Origin: Dehalococcoidia bacterium
GTDB lineage: Bacteria > Chloroflexota > Dehalococcoidia > GIF9 > UBA5629
Assembly (NCBI GenBank): GCA_041653995.1
Contig: JBAZEK010000002.1
Span: 372,001-436,000 of the forward strand
DNA length: 64,000 bases
Direction: 5' to 3'
Shown: one piece after another, positions 36,256 through 49,226 of the stretch
How positions within the stretch are numbered: position 1 is the stretch's first letter
How the letters are laid out: every line of letters starts with the position of its first letter
Position numbers and translations under genes: made by a program
The notes under the pieces: model-generated
Database searches by the model: none
Seen by the model: the letters and a program-made list of their open reading frames with translations, nothing else
Told to the model about the DNA's origin: nothing

Positions 36256-36369
36256 ATGAAGGTCAGAGCTTCAGTTAAAAAACGTTGTGAGAAGTGCAAA
36301 ATAATCCGTCGCCGCGGCGTTGTGCGGGTGATTTGCGTGAACCCTAAACACAAGCAGCGTCAGGGATAG
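36256..36369 (+). CDS. rpmJ: Ribosomal protein bL36, zinc type
   Basis: 37 residues, shorter than most gene finders' limit: [33 protein letters not shown]. The three cysteines and one histidine (CEKC, C, H) are the zinc ligands. It is one of the last proteins to join the 50S subunit. GAGGA precedes the ATG, and rpsM follows after 20 bases. Confidence 0.97.
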   Translation: MKVRASVKKRCEKCKIIRRRGVVRVICVNPKHKQRQG

Positions 36370-36389
36370 TCACAGGAGAAAATTAGAAC

Positions 36390-36779
36390 ATGGCTCGTAT
36401 TGCAGGCGTAGACATTCCAAGGGAAAAGCAGGTGCTTTTCTCTATACAGTATATCCATGGTATAGGACCGAGCATCAGCAAAAAGATCTTGAAGACGCTG
36501 AAGATAGATCCGACCAAGAAGGTCAAAGATCTGACTGATGAGGAAGTCAGCCGCATACGTGAAAGGATAGACAAGGACTATAACGTAGAGGGTGAGCTTC
36601 GCAAAGAGGTCACCATGAATGTCAAGCGGTTGATAGAAATAGGCAGCCGCCGTGGTATCAGGCACAAGCGGAACCTGCCGGTGCGGGGACAGAGGACGCG
36701 TACCAACGCGCGCACCAAGCGTGGAGCCAAGAAGACTGTCGCCGGGCGCGGGCAGAAGCGCGGCGCTACCAAGAAGTAA
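36390..36779 (+). CDS. rpsM: Ribosomal protein uS13
   Basis: 129 residues. [20 protein letters not shown] at the start, [20 protein letters not shown] as the C-terminal signature. It is in the 30S head and bridges to L5 and to tRNA. CAGGAGAAA precedes the ATG. The tail is Lys/Arg-rich. Confidence 0.98.
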   Translation: MARIAGVDIPREKQVLFSIQYIHGIGPSISKKILKTLKIDPTKKVKDLTDEEVSRIRERIDKDYNVEGELRKEVTMNVKRLIEIGSRRGIRHKRNLPVRGQRTRTNARTKRGAKKTVAGRGQKRGATKK

Positions 36780-36796
36780 AGGAGTAACCAGCTGAT

Positions 36797-37189
36797 ATGC
36801 CGCAGAAAAAGAAGGTCAGAACAAGAAAACGCGAACGGAAGCTGATTCACGAAGGCAAAGCCTTTGTAACATCAACTTTTAACAATACTATCATTACGCT
36901 GACGGACGCTAAAGGCGGCGTCATCTCGTGGGGCAGTTCGGGTACGGCTGGATTTAAAGGATCCCGCAAAGGCACCCCGTACGCGGCCCAGATGGCCGCG
37001 CAGGGCGCCGCCGCCAAGGCGAAGGAACACGGCCTGCGCCAGGTCGAGGTCTTTGTGCGCGGGCCCGGCAGCGGGCGGGAAGCCGCTATACGGGCTATAC
37101 AGGCCTCGGGCATTGTGGTGTCCGGGATACGGGACGTAACGCCCGTGCCGCACAATGGATGCAGACCCAGAAAGAGAAGGCGAGTATAA
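36797..37189 (+). CDS. rpsK: Ribosomal protein uS11
   Basis: 130 residues. [20 protein letters not shown] and the signature [21 protein letters not shown]. It lies on the 30S platform near the E site. AAAGGAGTAACCAGCTGAT serves as ribosome-binding region. Confidence 0.98.
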   Translation: MPQKKKVRTRKRERKLIHEGKAFVTSTFNNTIITLTDAKGGVISWGSSGTAGFKGSRKGTPYAAQMAAQGAAAKAKEHGLRQVEVFVRGPGSGREAAIRAIQASGIVVSGIRDVTPVPHNGCRPRKRRRV

Positions 37190-37192
37190 GAA

Positions 37193-37828
37193 ATGGCGAG
37201 ATATACAGAAGCTTATTGTCGTTTGTGCCGTCGTACGGGCACCAAGCTCATGCTGAAGGGCGAGAGGTGCTTTACGGAGAAATGTGCCCTCGAGCGCAGG
37301 GATACACCTCCCGGACCCCATGCATCGGGCAGAAAGCGCCGGCCCAAGGTATCAGAGCGCGGCCTTCAGCTTATGGAAAAGCAGAAAGCCAAGTATACGT
37401 ACGGCACGTTTGAGCGCCAGTTCCGCCGCTTTTTCCAGGAGGCATCCAGAGCACAGGGAATTACGGGTGATAACCTTGTGGCCCTGCTTGAAAGGCGGCT
37501 GGATAATGTCGTATTTCGCCTGGGATTCGCAGATTCGCGCAGCCAGGCCAGACAGATCGTGCGCCACGGGCACATCAAGCTCAACGGGCGCAGGACCGAT
37601 GTCCCTTCCTGCCTGGTTAAAACAGGTGACGTGGTCGAATGGCGTAAAGAGAGCACAAAGAGCGAGTACTATAAGACTCTGGTTGAAAAAGTTGAGGATA
37701 AGGACGTGCCGGCGTGGATGTCATTGGAAAAAGAAAATATGACAGGCCGGATTGTATCGCTGCCGGCCGCTGGTGAGATAAAAACGAATTTCAACGAGAA
37801 AGCGATCGTGGAATTCTATTCCCGATAG
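37193..37828 (+). CDS. rpsD: Ribosomal protein uS4, zinc type
   Basis: 211 residues. The N-terminal zinc ligands are CRLC (9 and 12) and GERCFTEKC; then the S4 RNA-binding domain with RLDNVVFRLGFADSRSQARQ. S4 starts assembly of the 16S 5' domain and in E. coli represses the alpha operon. It lies three bases after rpsK, as in many bacteria. Confidence 0.98.
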   Translation: MARYTEAYCRLCRRTGTKLMLKGERCFTEKCALERRDTPPGPHASGRKRRPKVSERGLQLMEKQKAKYTYGTFERQFRRFFQEASRAQGITGDNLVALLERRLDNVVFRLGFADSRSQARQIVRHGHIKLNGRRTDVPSCLVKTGDVVEWRKESTKSEYYKTLVEKVEDKDVPAWMSLEKENMTGRIVSLPAAGEIKTNFNEKAIVEFYSR

Positions 37829-37836
37829 GAGGATTT

Positions 37837-38868
37837 TTGGTTCAATTAGCTTTGCCAAAAATTGAATGTACCGAATACCGTGAGAATTACGGTAAATTCG
37901 TTGCCGAGCCGCTGGAAAAAGGTTTTGGCGTAATACTGGGTAACAGCATCCGGCGCGTGCTGCTCAGTTCTCTGCGCGGCGCAGCCATTACCTCGGTTAT
38001 GGTCGAGGGTATAACGCAGGAGTTCAGCACCATCTCCAATATGAAAGAGGATGTGACTGAATTTTTGATGAATGTGCGTGACATACGCATCAAACTGCTC
38101 TCAAAGACTGCTGAAACGGGCAAAATGACGCTTAAAGTTAAGGGGAAGGTCGACCTGAAGGCTGGTGATATAGTTATAGAGAACCCGACCGATTTCGAAA
38201 TTGTTAATCCCGACCTCTACCTGGCAACCCTCGATTCCAGTGAAGCTAAACTGAATATTGAGTTCACGGTCAAGGCAGGCAAGGGATACCAACCGGCGGG
38301 CATGGGTGACAGCGTGGGCATTATCGTTACCAGCGAAGGGACGAGCAAGGAGATATCCATTGATGCGGTGTTCTCCCCTGTTACACGCGCCAATTACGCT
38401 GTTGAGAGCAGCGGCCCGGGCCAGGGGGCGGGCAAAGAAAGACTGACACTGGAGATCTGGACCGACAACACAGTAGATCCGATCGAAGCCCTCTCTGAAA
38501 GCGTGGCTGTACTGATCGAGCAATTCAATTGTTTCACCGGCCTGGCCAGGACGATTGCAGATAAAGAAGAAAGTGAAGCCTGGCAGAAATCGATACCTGC
38601 GGATGTTTATAATATGCCTCTGGAGAAATTAAACCTGTCGACGCATACATACAACAGCCTGCGACGGGGAGGCATAACTATGACCGGCCAGCTACTGGAG
38701 AAGGGTCTGGATGGCCTGATGTCGCTGGGTGGATTCGGCGTTAAATCGAGGGAGGAAGTAGAGGTCGTATTAAAGGATTTGGGAGTTGAGTCGTCAGGCG
38801 CCCCTATTGAAAAAGATAAAAAGAAGAAGCGCGCTAAGAGCGCCGACACTGAAGGTGACAACGAATGA
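37837..38868 (+). CDS. rpoA: RNA polymerase alpha subunit
   Basis: 343 residues, TTG start with TAGGAGGA before it. N-terminal dimerisation domain ([20 protein letters not shown]) assembles the core enzyme; the C-terminal domain (about 258-320, [20 protein letters not shown]) binds upstream promoter DNA and activators. A charged Lys/Glu tail of about 25 residues ends the protein. It overlaps rplQ by four bases. Confidence 0.98.
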   Translation: MVQLALPKIECTEYRENYGKFVAEPLEKGFGVILGNSIRRVLLSSLRGAAITSVMVEGITQEFSTISNMKEDVTEFLMNVRDIRIKLLSKTAETGKMTLKVKGKVDLKAGDIVIENPTDFEIVNPDLYLATLDSSEAKLNIEFTVKAGKGYQPAGMGDSVGIIVTSEGTSKEISIDAVFSPVTRANYAVESSGPGQGAGKERLTLEIWTDNTVDPIEALSESVAVLIEQFNCFTGLARTIADKEESEAWQKSIPADVYNMPLEKLNLSTHTYNSLRRGGITMTGQLLEKGLDGLMSLGGFGVKSREEVEVVLKDLGVESSGAPIEKDKKKKRAKSADTEGDNE

Positions 38869-39218
38869 GACACAGGCTATCAGGGAAAAAACTGGGCAGA
38901 CCGACAGCACATCGCTGGTCTTTGTACCGCAACCTTGTTACGGATCTGCTGAATCACGGCAAGATCACTACAACACTGCCCAAGGCCAAGGAAGCCAGGG
39001 GACTGGCTGACAAAATGATCACCCTGGGCAAAGAGGGAAGCCTGGCCTCGAGAAGGCGGGCGTTGGCCTTTATCTACGACGAGCAGGTTGTTGAAAAAGT
39101 ATTTACCGAGTACGCACCGAGGTACAAATCGCGCCCGGGCGGCTACACACGTGTTTTAAAGCTGGGGTCCCGCGAAGGTGACCGGGCGCCTATGGCGCTT
39201 ATCGAGATGGTGGAGTAA
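38865..39218 (+). CDS. rplQ: Ribosomal protein bL17
   Basis: 117 residues: [20 protein letters not shown] and [20 protein letters not shown]. It sits at the tunnel exit. Its start overlaps the end of rpoA (ATGA), the classical rpoA-rplQ coupling. Confidence 0.98.
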   Translation: MRHRLSGKKLGRPTAHRWSLYRNLVTDLLNHGKITTTLPKAKEARGLADKMITLGKEGSLASRRRALAFIYDEQVVEKVFTEYAPRYKSRPGGYTRVLKLGSREGDRAPMALIEMVE

Positions 39219-39232
39219 GATTCACTTTCGCG

Positions 39233-40024
39233 GTGGAGATCTTTAACAAGTTAAGAAAAATTGTTCTCGTGGTCGAATATAACGGCGTACGTTATTTCGG
39301 CTTCCAGTGGCAGAAAGCTCAGCCTACTATACAGGATGAGATTGAGAAGGCTATATTTAAGCTGACGGGCGAGGGGCGGCGCGTGATCGCTGCCTGCAGG
39401 ACTGATACAGGAGTTCATGCCACGGGCCAGGTGGTTAGCTTCAGGACTGGCTCAGCATTGCCTGCGAAAGTATTCGTCAGCGGACTAAACCATTACTTGC
39501 CACGGGATATCTCGGTCCTCATGGCCGGCGAAGTTTCAGCCAGGTTCAATGTTATGAAAGATGCCGTCAGCCGTGAGTACAGGTATCTGATATTAAACAG
39601 GAGGTCGCGGGCATCCCTGGGGAATGATATTTATTACCATGTGGCGGCAGAGCTGGACACCGGGCGCATGGACCTGGCCAGCAAATTGCTCATAGGCGAG
39701 CATGATTTTGCTTCTTTTGTTACAGATTGGGATAGGGAGGAGAGCACGGTACGGACTATTTACGATGCGGGAATTACGCGTGAAGGCGATTTAATAGCCT
39801 TCAGCGTTAAAGCCAAATCGTTCTTAACGCACCAGGTGCGCAATATGGTGGGTACACTGGTAAGGGTTGGGATGGGGAAAATGGCAATAGAGGAATTTAA
39901 AGGTATTTTGGAGATGAAAAAATTGAGCCTGGCCGGGCCCACAGCACCGGCGCACGGGCTTTGTCTGGTAAAAGTTATTTACGCGGATAATTCGGAGTTT
40001 AAATATGAAAACCTATGCACCTAA
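39233..40024 (+). CDS. truA: tRNA pseudouridine synthase A
   Basis: 263 residues, GTG start. The catalytic Asp58 is in [15 protein letters not shown], after the RNA-binding start [14 protein letters not shown]. TruA makes pseudouridine at positions 38-40 of many tRNAs. No ECF-transporter genes lie between rplQ and truA, in contrast to Firmicutes. Its last 20 bases overlap the start of rplM. Confidence 0.96.
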   Translation: MEIFNKLRKIVLVVEYNGVRYFGFQWQKAQPTIQDEIEKAIFKLTGEGRRVIAACRTDTGVHATGQVVSFRTGSALPAKVFVSGLNHYLPRDISVLMAGEVSARFNVMKDAVSREYRYLILNRRSRASLGNDIYYHVAAELDTGRMDLASKLLIGEHDFASFVTDWDREESTVRTIYDAGITREGDLIAFSVKAKSFLTHQVRNMVGTLVRVGMGKMAIEEFKGILEMKKLSLAGPTAPAHGLCLVKVIYADNSEFKYENLCT

Positions 40025-40454
40025 AGCAAGTGAGATCGAAAGGAAATGGCATCTGGTGGACGCCAGCGGCCAGACCCTGGGAAGATTGTGTTCACAGATT
40101 GCCAAACTCCTTATCGGAAAGCATAAGGCCATGTTCGCCAACAATATGGATACAGGCGATTTCGTGGTAGTAATCAATGCTGAAAAGATAAGGGTAACGG
40201 GAAAGAAACTCTCAAATAAATCATACCACCGGGTTTCCGGGTATCCGGGCGGCATAAGGTCGGTGACGCTCGGCGAGATGCTGCAGAAGCATCCCGAACG
40301 AGTTATTGAGCATGCTGTTAAGGGCATGCTGCCCAACAGTACGCTGGGCAGGGCCATGTATAAAAAATTGAAGGTATATGCCGGCGATAAACATCCCCAC
40401 GAGGCGCAACTGGCCGGCATAAAAGAATCTGACAAAGGGAGCACCCGCAAATGA
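40005..40454 (+). CDS. rplM: Ribosomal protein uL13
   Basis: 149 residues. [20 protein letters not shown] and the signature [19 protein letters not shown]. It is one of the first proteins to bind 23S rRNA. It starts inside truA (20-base overlap, no separate ribosome-binding region outside the gene) and overlaps rpsI by four bases. Confidence 0.98.
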   Translation: MKTYAPKASEIERKWHLVDASGQTLGRLCSQIAKLLIGKHKAMFANNMDTGDFVVVINAEKIRVTGKKLSNKSYHRVSGYPGGIRSVTLGEMLQKHPERVIEHAVKGMLPNSTLGRAMYKKLKVYAGDKHPHEAQLAGIKESDKGSTRK

Positions 40455-40846
40455 GTACAACAACATATAATCGTGGAACGGGCAGAAGAAAGTGCGCCAT
40501 AGCGCAGGTTAGAGTATCTTCCGGATCGGGCAATATTGTAATCAACGGTAAACCTTATCAGGAGCTTTTCACTCTGGTTGACCACAGGCGCATGATTGAG
40601 ATGCCGTTTACTGTCACCGACACGGTCGGAAAATACAATGTCGAGATAAAAGTAACAGGCGGCGGCATGACAGGCCAGGCGGGCGCCATCAAACACGGTA
40701 TAGCCCGTGCCCTGGTTAGCCTCAATGAAAGTTACAAGAGCCCGTTACGTCAGCACGGCCTGCTGACGCGCGATCCTCGTATCAAAGAACGGAAGAAATA
40801 CGGTCTGAAACGAGCCCGCAAGGCTCCGCAGTACACCAAGCGTTAA
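40451..40846 (+). CDS. rpsI: Ribosomal protein uS9
   Basis: 131 residues with the C-terminal signature [20 protein letters not shown] and APQYTKR, whose tail reaches the P-site tRNA. It is the last gene of the 20-kb cluster and is followed by a terminator 26 bases later. rplM-rpsI is a near-universal pair. Confidence 0.98.
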   Translation: MSTTTYNRGTGRRKCAIAQVRVSSGSGNIVINGKPYQELFTLVDHRRMIEMPFTVTDTVGKYNVEIKVTGGGMTGQAGAIKHGIARALVSLNESYKSPLRQHGLLTRDPRIKERKKYGLKRARKAPQYTKR

Positions 40847-40872
40847 AGTCGTGCGACGCAACAGCCAAACGA

Positions 40873-40902
40873 AAGGGCCCGCTTCAATCGAAGCGGGCCC
40901 TT
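40873..40902. terminator. Intrinsic terminator ending the ribosomal cluster
   Basis: AAGGGCCCGCTTC (40873-40885) and GAAGCGGGCCCTT (40890-40902) form a perfect 13-base stem with an AATC loop, followed by ATTATTATTAT. It also lies downstream of the leftward radical SAM gene, which converges here, and the stem is flanked by A/T on both sides. Confidence 0.9.
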
Positions 40903-40950
40903 ATTATTATCGGGATTGAATATGGCACACTCGCCTGGTGCAATTCAGGG

Positions 40951-42477
40951 CTATATTACAGCTTGAGACAACCTGAGTTGACGGGTGCTTGCCTCCGCTA
41001 TTTTACGGAAGTGGAAGCCGTAGATGGCCATGGATATCGATAGAGAGAACGAACGCGGGCGTTTAAACGCTGTCCAGAACATGAGGTCCCAAAAATGCCA
41101 GCGTTCCTTGCCCTGAACTCCCAGCACCCATAGCGACTTGAAAAACGCCCCGATATTCTGCGATTTCATAATCGAGATCTTCTGCCGTTTGGGCCGGTAC
41201 TCTCGCAGGAATGTCTTTACCCGTGCGTAGTACTGGTTGGGCGCATAGATCGTATTGATTATTCTACGGTAGCCGTCCATCAGTTTGTTAACGTTCATCT
41301 TCGGCACGAAATTGATGGAGACGTCGGTGTTGTTGCCCGAGAAGCTGCTGCCGGTGAGGCGGTTCTCGCTCTCAAGGCGCTTATGCAGACGCGTGCCGCT
41401 GGGAGCATTCAAGAGGCCTACCATAGCCGTCACCACACCGCTGTTCTGCACGAAATTGATAACGTCCTGGAAAATCGACAGCGGATCGCTGTCGAATCCC
41501 ACGATGAATCCACCCTGTACTTCCAGGCCGGCGTGCTGAAGCTTCTTCACCGCGGCTATGAGGTCACGGCTCGAGTTCTGTGATTTGCCGCATTCAGTCA
41601 GGCTCTGCTTATTGGGGGACTCGATGCCGATGAATACCATGTTGAAATTAGCTTTTGTCATCAGCCCCGTCAGTTCGTTGTCATCGGCCAGGTTGATGGA
41701 CGTCTGCGTGTGGAAGGAAAAGGGGAAATGCCTCTTCTGTGACCATTCGATGATAGCCGGCAGCATCTCAGCTTTCAGCTTCTTCTTATTGCCGATGAAA
41801 TTGTCATCCACGATAAAGACGCTATCCCGCCAGCCGGTGGCATGAAGCGCATCCAGCTCCCTGAGCATCTGCTCGCGTCCCTTGGTGCGCGGCATGTGAC
41901 CGTTGAGCACCACGATATCGCAGAACTCGCAGTCAAAGGGGCAGCCGCGGGAATACTGGACAACCATAGATGAGTACTTCTTTTTCTGGACCAGGTCCCA
42001 GCGCGGTATCGGTGTGATATTGATATCAGGCCTGACCTTGGAAGTATACAACCTTTGCAGACAGCCCTTTTCCAGGTCTGAGAGGAAGGGGGGCAGGGTG
42101 ACTTCAGCCTCGTCCAGCACGAAATGGTCCACGCAGGAGAATTCCTCGTGCTGCGTGGTGAATAGCGGTCCTCCGGCCACCACAGTCGCGCCCATCTTCT
42201 TGCAGCGCTTGATAACGGCCTTAGCAGAGTCCTTCTGCACCACCATGGCGCTGATAAAAACCATGTCAGCCCACTTGATGTCGTTATCGCTCAATCGCCC
42301 TGTGTTCATGTCCACCAGTTTCAGTTCCCATTCGGCGGGCAGCATGGCCGCCACGGTCAGCAGGCCGAGCGGCGGGAAGGCTGCTCTTTTAGAAACGAAC
42401 TTGAGGGCATGTTTGAAGCTCCAGAAAGTGTCGGGGTATTCGGGATAGACTAATAGAATCTTCTTGTTAATGCGCAT
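40951..42477 (-). CDS. B12-binding-domain radical SAM protein (DUF4070 type)
   Basis: 508 residues. The N-terminal 140 residues form a cobalamin-binding-like Rossmann domain (ILLVYPEYPDTFWSF, PPLGLLTVAAMLP), the cluster motif is SRGCPFDCEFC (cysteines about 179, 183, 186), and the barrel continues with VFIVDDNFIGNKKKL. The C-terminal 150 residues look like DUF4070. Family members include methylases of unactivated carbons such as the hopanoid C-2 methylase HpnP, but function cannot be assigned here. It is last in the SAM-cycle operon, 89 bases after the isomerase gene; SAM and cobalamin would be its cosubstrates. ATG at 42477 is chosen over a GTG three bases earlier. Confidence 0.82.
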   Translation of the reverse strand: MRINKKILLVYPEYPDTFWSFKHALKFVSKRAAFPPLGLLTVAAMLPAEWELKLVDMNTGRLSDNDIKWADMVFISAMVVQKDSAKAVIKRCKKMGATVVAGGPLFTTQHEEFSCVDHFVLDEAEVTLPPFLSDLEKGCLQRLYTSKVRPDINITPIPRWDLVQKKKYSSMVVQYSRGCPFDCEFCDIVVLNGHMPRTKGREQMLRELDALHATGWRDSVFIVDDNFIGNKKKLKAEMLPAIIEWSQKRHFPFSFHTQTSINLADDNELTGLMTKANFNMVFIGIESPNKQSLTECGKSQNSSRDLIAAVKKLQHAGLEVQGGFIVGFDSDPLSIFQDVINFVQNSGVVTAMVGLLNAPSGTRLHKRLESENRLTGSSFSGNNTDVSINFVPKMNVNKLMDGYRRIINTIYAPNQYYARVKTFLREYRPKRQKISIMKSQNIGAFFKSLWVLGVQGKERWHFWDLMFWTAFKRPRSFSLSISMAIYGFHFRKIAEASTRQLRLSQAVI

Positions 42478-42568
42478 CACTAAGTATGACCCTCCCAGGT
42501 CATTTAAGCAAAGTATACTTGGATTATCGGGTCAAAGATATAGGTATCGTCCCCTATTCAGGGAGCTA

Positions 42569-43630
42569 CTATGCCTCGGCCAGTCGTTTCTTCAGCAGGT
42601 TAATCTCGGGGATTGGGCTGGGGTCGATGCCGTTAAGCATTGCCAGGTAGTAGCTGACCCAATCTCCCAGCAGCACGAGGCTCATAACGTGTTTCAGGTC
42701 ATTGCCCCCGTGGCTGTCTACATATTGATGGGGGATGCCGCGTTGATCCAGAAGTTCGCCGGTGATCTTATATCGGATCAGCGTGCGCGGATGCAGGGAC
42801 TGGCAACGCAGGAAAATGACGTACATGCGTTCGGCCATATCCGCCGGGAATTGGTAGCCCAGGACTGCATTATGATTGAGCTCGGGCAGGGTCTCGAAAA
42901 AAGCCCACTGCTTGCTGTTCTCATTGATCTGGGTCTTCCATCTACGGGCGACATCGGTGAGTATGCCCGCGCCGTAAGCTACAGCAATTTTCCCGTATAG
43001 CCTGGAGGCCAGCATCTTGGCCTGGTTACGCTCGGATGGGCTGTTTTCCTGCCAGCTTGTCTCGAGGGTTTCCAGAGCCCTGATCATGCCATCCACATTC
43101 GCCGCTTTGGCGCTTGTAAAGCCAAGGTTGCACATTAACGCCAGCAGGGGCAGAAAACCATAACCCAGGGCCGCGCGTGGTGGAGAAACGTGTTCTATGA
43201 CGAAAACAGGCACTTTGTTTTCGCGCGCCAGTTCAGTCAGCTTGCCGCCTGTTGATATAACAAGTTTCTTGCAGTCGGCTTTCAGCGCCTGCGTAAATCC
43301 CGAGATAGTCTCCTCAGTGTTCCCGGAATAGCTCGCCCCGATGACGAGCGTCCTTTCATCAACCCAGGCGGGAAGGTCATAGTCGCGGTGAACCAGCACG
43401 AGCGGACGGCTTAAGTCGGCAGTAAGCCCCCTGAGCAGGTCCCCGCCGATGGCTGAGCCGCCCATGCCCAGTATTACAACCCTATCGACATCAGAGTAGC
43501 CGGGAGGCAGTTTAAATTTGCAGGCTTTGTCCCAGGCCTGCCGGCATTGTTCGGGGAGGCCGCGTATCTGCGCCCCCATGCCGGATTTGTCCAGGGAAGC
43601 ATAAAGGGAACTATCATCCAGGTTTACCAT
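42569..43630 (-). CDS. Bifunctional phosphoglucose/phosphomannose isomerase
   Basis: 353 residues with two SIS domains: VVILGMGGSAIGGDLLRGL and VIGASYSGNTEETISGF in the first, and LPELNHNAVLGYQFP with the catalytic glutamate and histidine in the second. This archaeal/bacterial PGI/PMI family interconverts fructose 6-phosphate with glucose 6-phosphate and mannose 6-phosphate. It follows the phosphohexomutase by three bases, so the two supply hexose 1-phosphates and mannose 6-phosphate, precursors for polysaccharides. Confidence 0.93.
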   Translation of the reverse strand: MVNLDDSSLYASLDKSGMGAQIRGLPEQCRQAWDKACKFKLPPGYSDVDRVVILGMGGSAIGGDLLRGLTADLSRPLVLVHRDYDLPAWVDERTLVIGASYSGNTEETISGFTQALKADCKKLVISTGGKLTELARENKVPVFVIEHVSPPRAALGYGFLPLLALMCNLGFTSAKAANVDGMIRALETLETSWQENSPSERNQAKMLASRLYGKIAVAYGAGILTDVARRWKTQINENSKQWAFFETLPELNHNAVLGYQFPADMAERMYVIFLRCQSLHPRTLIRYKITGELLDQRGIPHQYVDSHGGNDLKHVMSLVLLGDWVSYYLAMLNGIDPSPIPEINLLKKRLAEA

Positions 43631-43633
43631 AGC

Positions 43634-45058
43634 TCATACCCCCACCATCTCCTGACCATATTGAATCAATCTTTGAACCTCATCCATGGAACTGCACTCG
43701 GCGTAAATACGCACCAGAGGCTCGGTGCCGGAGAAGCGTACCAGCAGCCAGGAGCCGTCCTCCAGTTTATAGCGAAATCCGTCCCGCTTATCCAGATTAA
43801 CAACCTTCTGGCCTCCTATCTTAGAGACGGATGCTGTCGATAATTTCAGTAACATTTGCTGCTTGATTTCGTCTGTAGTGTGTATGTCCAGCCTGTCGTA
43901 GTAATGAGGGCCGACCTTTTTAAACAGACTCGCCAGTAATTGCGAGGGCGACTTGCCCGTTCGGACGATGTAGTCGATGAAATACAGGCCGGCCAGCATA
44001 CCGTCTCTCTCGGGTATGTGTCCGCGGAAACCGTAGCCGCCGCTCTCTTCGCCGCCCAGCAAGGCCTTTTCCCTGATCATTACCGGCGCCACATATTTGA
44101 ATCCCACCTGCTCCTCGAAGACGGGCACGTTATACATCTCACCAATCTGGAAGAGCATGTCGGTGGAAGTCAGTGTCTTAACCAGCGGGCCGCGCTCTTT
44201 GCGAACGTCCAGCAAATACATGGCAAGCAGAGCGAATACCTCCTGCGTGGTCATGAAACGGCCGTTCTCATCTATAATGCCGATACGGTCGGCGTCCCCG
44301 TCCGTGGCGAATCCGACCGCTGCATTATTCCGAATAACCTGCCTGGCAAGCTTGCTCAGGTTTTTACTGATCGGCTCCGGCTGTATACCCGGGAAAAGGG
44401 GATTGCGTATGCGGTTGATCTCGTGTACCTCTATCTGCCCCCCGTCCAGCAGGTTCTTGAAATAGCCGATGCCGGCGCCGAACATTGAATCTACGACGAT
44501 CTTCAGCTTGTTTTTCTTGAGCGCCTCAATGTTTATCAGGCGGTTGAGTTGCCTCTCATAAGCATGGTAAGGATCGTGATACGAGACGAGCTTCTTCTTT
44601 AGAGCTTCTCCAAGGTCAAGTCGCTTTACCGTCCCCTTATCGACAGCGATGTTGGCCGATTTCTCGATTTGAGAAATGATCTCGGTGGGTGCACTGGAAC
44701 CGCTGGCAACCTTGTACTTGAAACCATTGTAGTTACCCGGGTTATGGCTGGCCGTGATCATGATGGCGCCGTCGGCCTTGAGGGCTGTCACGGTGTAGCT
44801 GGTGACCGGTGTGGGAGCCGGCCTGGGTAGAAGAAAGACCCTGATGCCGTTGCCCGCCAGCACCTCGGCCGATGCCGCTGCAAACTCTTCGGAGCCGAAG
44901 CGGGTATCATAGCCTATAACGATACTACTCTTGGCCGTGCCGGCGAGATTTAGAAAATCTGCAACGCCCTGAGCGCAGGCGCGCACGTTATCAAAGGTGA
45001 AGTCTTCGGCAATAACGGCCCGCCAGCCATCAGTGCCGAACTTGATCTTCGGCGCCAT
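43634..45058 (-). CDS. Phosphoglucomutase/phosphomannomutase family
   Basis: 474 residues. The phosphoserine loop is MITASHNPGNYNGFKYK, the metal loop is ATDGDADRIGIID, the sugar loop is GGEESGGYGF and the phosphate site RFSGTEPLVRIYAE. It interconverts hexose 6- and 1-phosphates; glucose, mannose or glucosamine specificity cannot be told from these motifs. It sits three bases downstream of metK and three before the isomerase. Confidence 0.93.
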   Translation of the reverse strand: MAPKIKFGTDGWRAVIAEDFTFDNVRACAQGVADFLNLAGTAKSSIVIGYDTRFGSEEFAAASAEVLAGNGIRVFLLPRPAPTPVTSYTVTALKADGAIMITASHNPGNYNGFKYKVASGSSAPTEIISQIEKSANIAVDKGTVKRLDLGEALKKKLVSYHDPYHAYERQLNRLINIEALKKNKLKIVVDSMFGAGIGYFKNLLDGGQIEVHEINRIRNPLFPGIQPEPISKNLSKLARQVIRNNAAVGFATDGDADRIGIIDENGRFMTTQEVFALLAMYLLDVRKERGPLVKTLTSTDMLFQIGEMYNVPVFEEQVGFKYVAPVMIREKALLGGEESGGYGFRGHIPERDGMLAGLYFIDYIVRTGKSPSQLLASLFKKVGPHYYDRLDIHTTDEIKQQMLLKLSTASVSKIGGQKVVNLDKRDGFRYKLEDGSWLLVRFSGTEPLVRIYAECSSMDEVQRLIQYGQEMVGV

Positions 45059-45061
45059 AAT

Positions 45062-46273
45062 CTATATCCCCGCTTCAGCCTTTAAAATCCTGGCTTTATC
45101 CGTCTTCTCCCAGGGAAACTTCACGTCGGTGCGGCCGAAATGACCGTAGGATGCAGTAGCCCGATAGATGGGCCTGCGCAGATCGAAGTATCTGATAATG
45201 GCTTCGGGCCGCATGTCGAAATGCTTGTGGATGAGTTTGAGTATGGCCGTATCGGCGATTTTGCCGGTGCCGAAGGTCTCAATGGACACCGAGAGGGGGT
45301 GTGCCACGCCGATGGAATAGGCGACCTGCAGTTCCAGCCTGTCAGCCAGTCCCGCAGCCACGCAGTTCTTGGCAATATAACGCGCCATGTACGTAGCCGA
45401 GCGGTCAACCTTGGTAGGGTCTTTGCCGGAGAAAGCGCCACCGCCGTGGCGAGCATAACCGCCGTAGGTATCCACCAGCAGTTTGCGGCCTGTAAAACCG
45501 GTATCGGAAACGGGCCCCCCCACCTCGAAACGCCCCGCGCTGTTGACGTATATCTTGGTGTTTTTATCCATCATCTCGGCCGGCATAACCGGCTTGATAA
45601 CCTTCTGGATGATATCGCGACGGATGGTTTCGTTATCCGGTTCAGGATCATGGTGTGCCCCGATGACAACCGCCTCGATCCTTTTGGGCTTGCCATAGCT
45701 GTATTCCACGGTCACCTGTGATTTGCCGTCCGGCCGAAGGTAGGGGATGATGCTCCTTTTTCGGGCTTCGGCCAGGCGCTGGGTGAGCTTATGCGCCAGC
45801 GCGATGGGCAACGGCATAAGCTCTGCCGTCTCGTTGCAGGCATAGCCGAACATCATGCCCTGGTCTCCCGCCCCGGTCAGGTCCAGGTCGTCTACTTTCT
45901 TGCTGCCGGCTCTCACTTCCAGGGCCTTACTTACGCCGGCGTTGATATTAGGCGACTGCTTTTTAATTGATACGATGGTGGCAAGGCTCTGATAGTCGAA
46001 CTGGAACTCCGGCTTGGTGTATCCTATTTCCTTAACAATCCGCCTGACTACGTCGGGTATCTCGACATAAGTCTTGGTAGTTATCTCGCCCAGAACGATA
46101 ACCAGGCCGATAGTGACTGCTACTTCGCAGGCTACACGCGACTTGGGGTCATGCTCGATCATGGCATCGAGTATACCGTCGGCGACCTGGTCGCAAAGCT
46201 TATCGGGATGCCCTTCAGTGACCGATTCAGACGTAAAGAAATACTTGGGTGATCTCATGAACGTGTTTTTCAT
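45062..46273 (-). CDS. metK: S-adenosylmethionine synthetase
   Basis: 403 residues. Motifs: [36 protein letters not shown], and [19 protein letters not shown]. It makes S-adenosylmethionine from ATP and methionine. The N-terminus carries six residues (MKNTFM) before the family core; CAAGGAGC ahead of the ATG supports it. It is 17 bases after ahcY. No SAM riboswitch is seen: the operon head appears leaderless. Confidence 0.97.
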   Translation of the reverse strand: MKNTFMRSPKYFFTSESVTEGHPDKLCDQVADGILDAMIEHDPKSRVACEVAVTIGLVIVLGEITTKTYVEIPDVVRRIVKEIGYTKPEFQFDYQSLATIVSIKKQSPNINAGVSKALEVRAGSKKVDDLDLTGAGDQGMMFGYACNETAELMPLPIALAHKLTQRLAEARKRSIIPYLRPDGKSQVTVEYSYGKPKRIEAVVIGAHHDPEPDNETIRRDIIQKVIKPVMPAEMMDKNTKIYVNSAGRFEVGGPVSDTGFTGRKLLVDTYGGYARHGGGAFSGKDPTKVDRSATYMARYIAKNCVAAGLADRLELQVAYSIGVAHPLSVSIETFGTGKIADTAILKLIHKHFDMRPEAIIRYFDLRRPIYRATASYGHFGRTDVKFPWEKTDKARILKAEAGI

Positions 46274-46290
46274 TGTTGCTCCTTGTGATT

Positions 46291-49097
<2,807 letters not shown>

Positions 49098-49098
49098 A

Positions 49099-49144
49099 AC
49101 GCGTGATATTGTAGCAGTTTTACTCGTCTTTTTCACGCGTGATC
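49099..49144 (-). promoter_or_regulatory. Promoter flanked by ACGCGTGAT repeats, SAM-cycle operon
   Basis: Reading leftward, GTGAAA (49136-49131) and TACAAT (49113-49108) are 17 bases apart. ACGCGTGAT occurs at 49099-49107 and again at 49135-49143, one next to the start site and one on the -35. The second is part of TCACGCGTGA, a perfect palindrome (49133-49142). The arrangement suits repression by a dimeric regulator. Confidence 0.45.
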
Positions 49145-49188
49145 ATCATCGTGGCCGTATGGAGAGGCATCAAACAGGCCGGATAAGT

Positions 49189-49194
49189 TATAAT
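49189..49194 (+). promoter_or_regulatory. Candidate -10 for the lysA-type gene
   Basis: A perfect TATAAT lies 32 bases before the start codon at 49227. No good -35 is present 16-18 bases upstream, so confidence is limited. Confidence 0.4.
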
Positions 49195-49226
49195 TCAACC
49201 GTTATCAGGGCGCCAGTGAGAAAGAA

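Noticed and set aside
40951..42477. Naming the radical SAM protein HpnP
   Set aside because: Family resemblance only; no hopanoid synthesis gene is nearby and sequence identity cannot be measured here.
46274..46290. SAM riboswitch before metK
   Set aside because: Only 17 bases separate metK from ahcY, and the operon head seems leaderless; no riboswitch structure found.
49098..49136. GTG start for the kinase fusion
   Set aside because: It overlaps the -35 of the likely promoter, so it would not be on the transcript.
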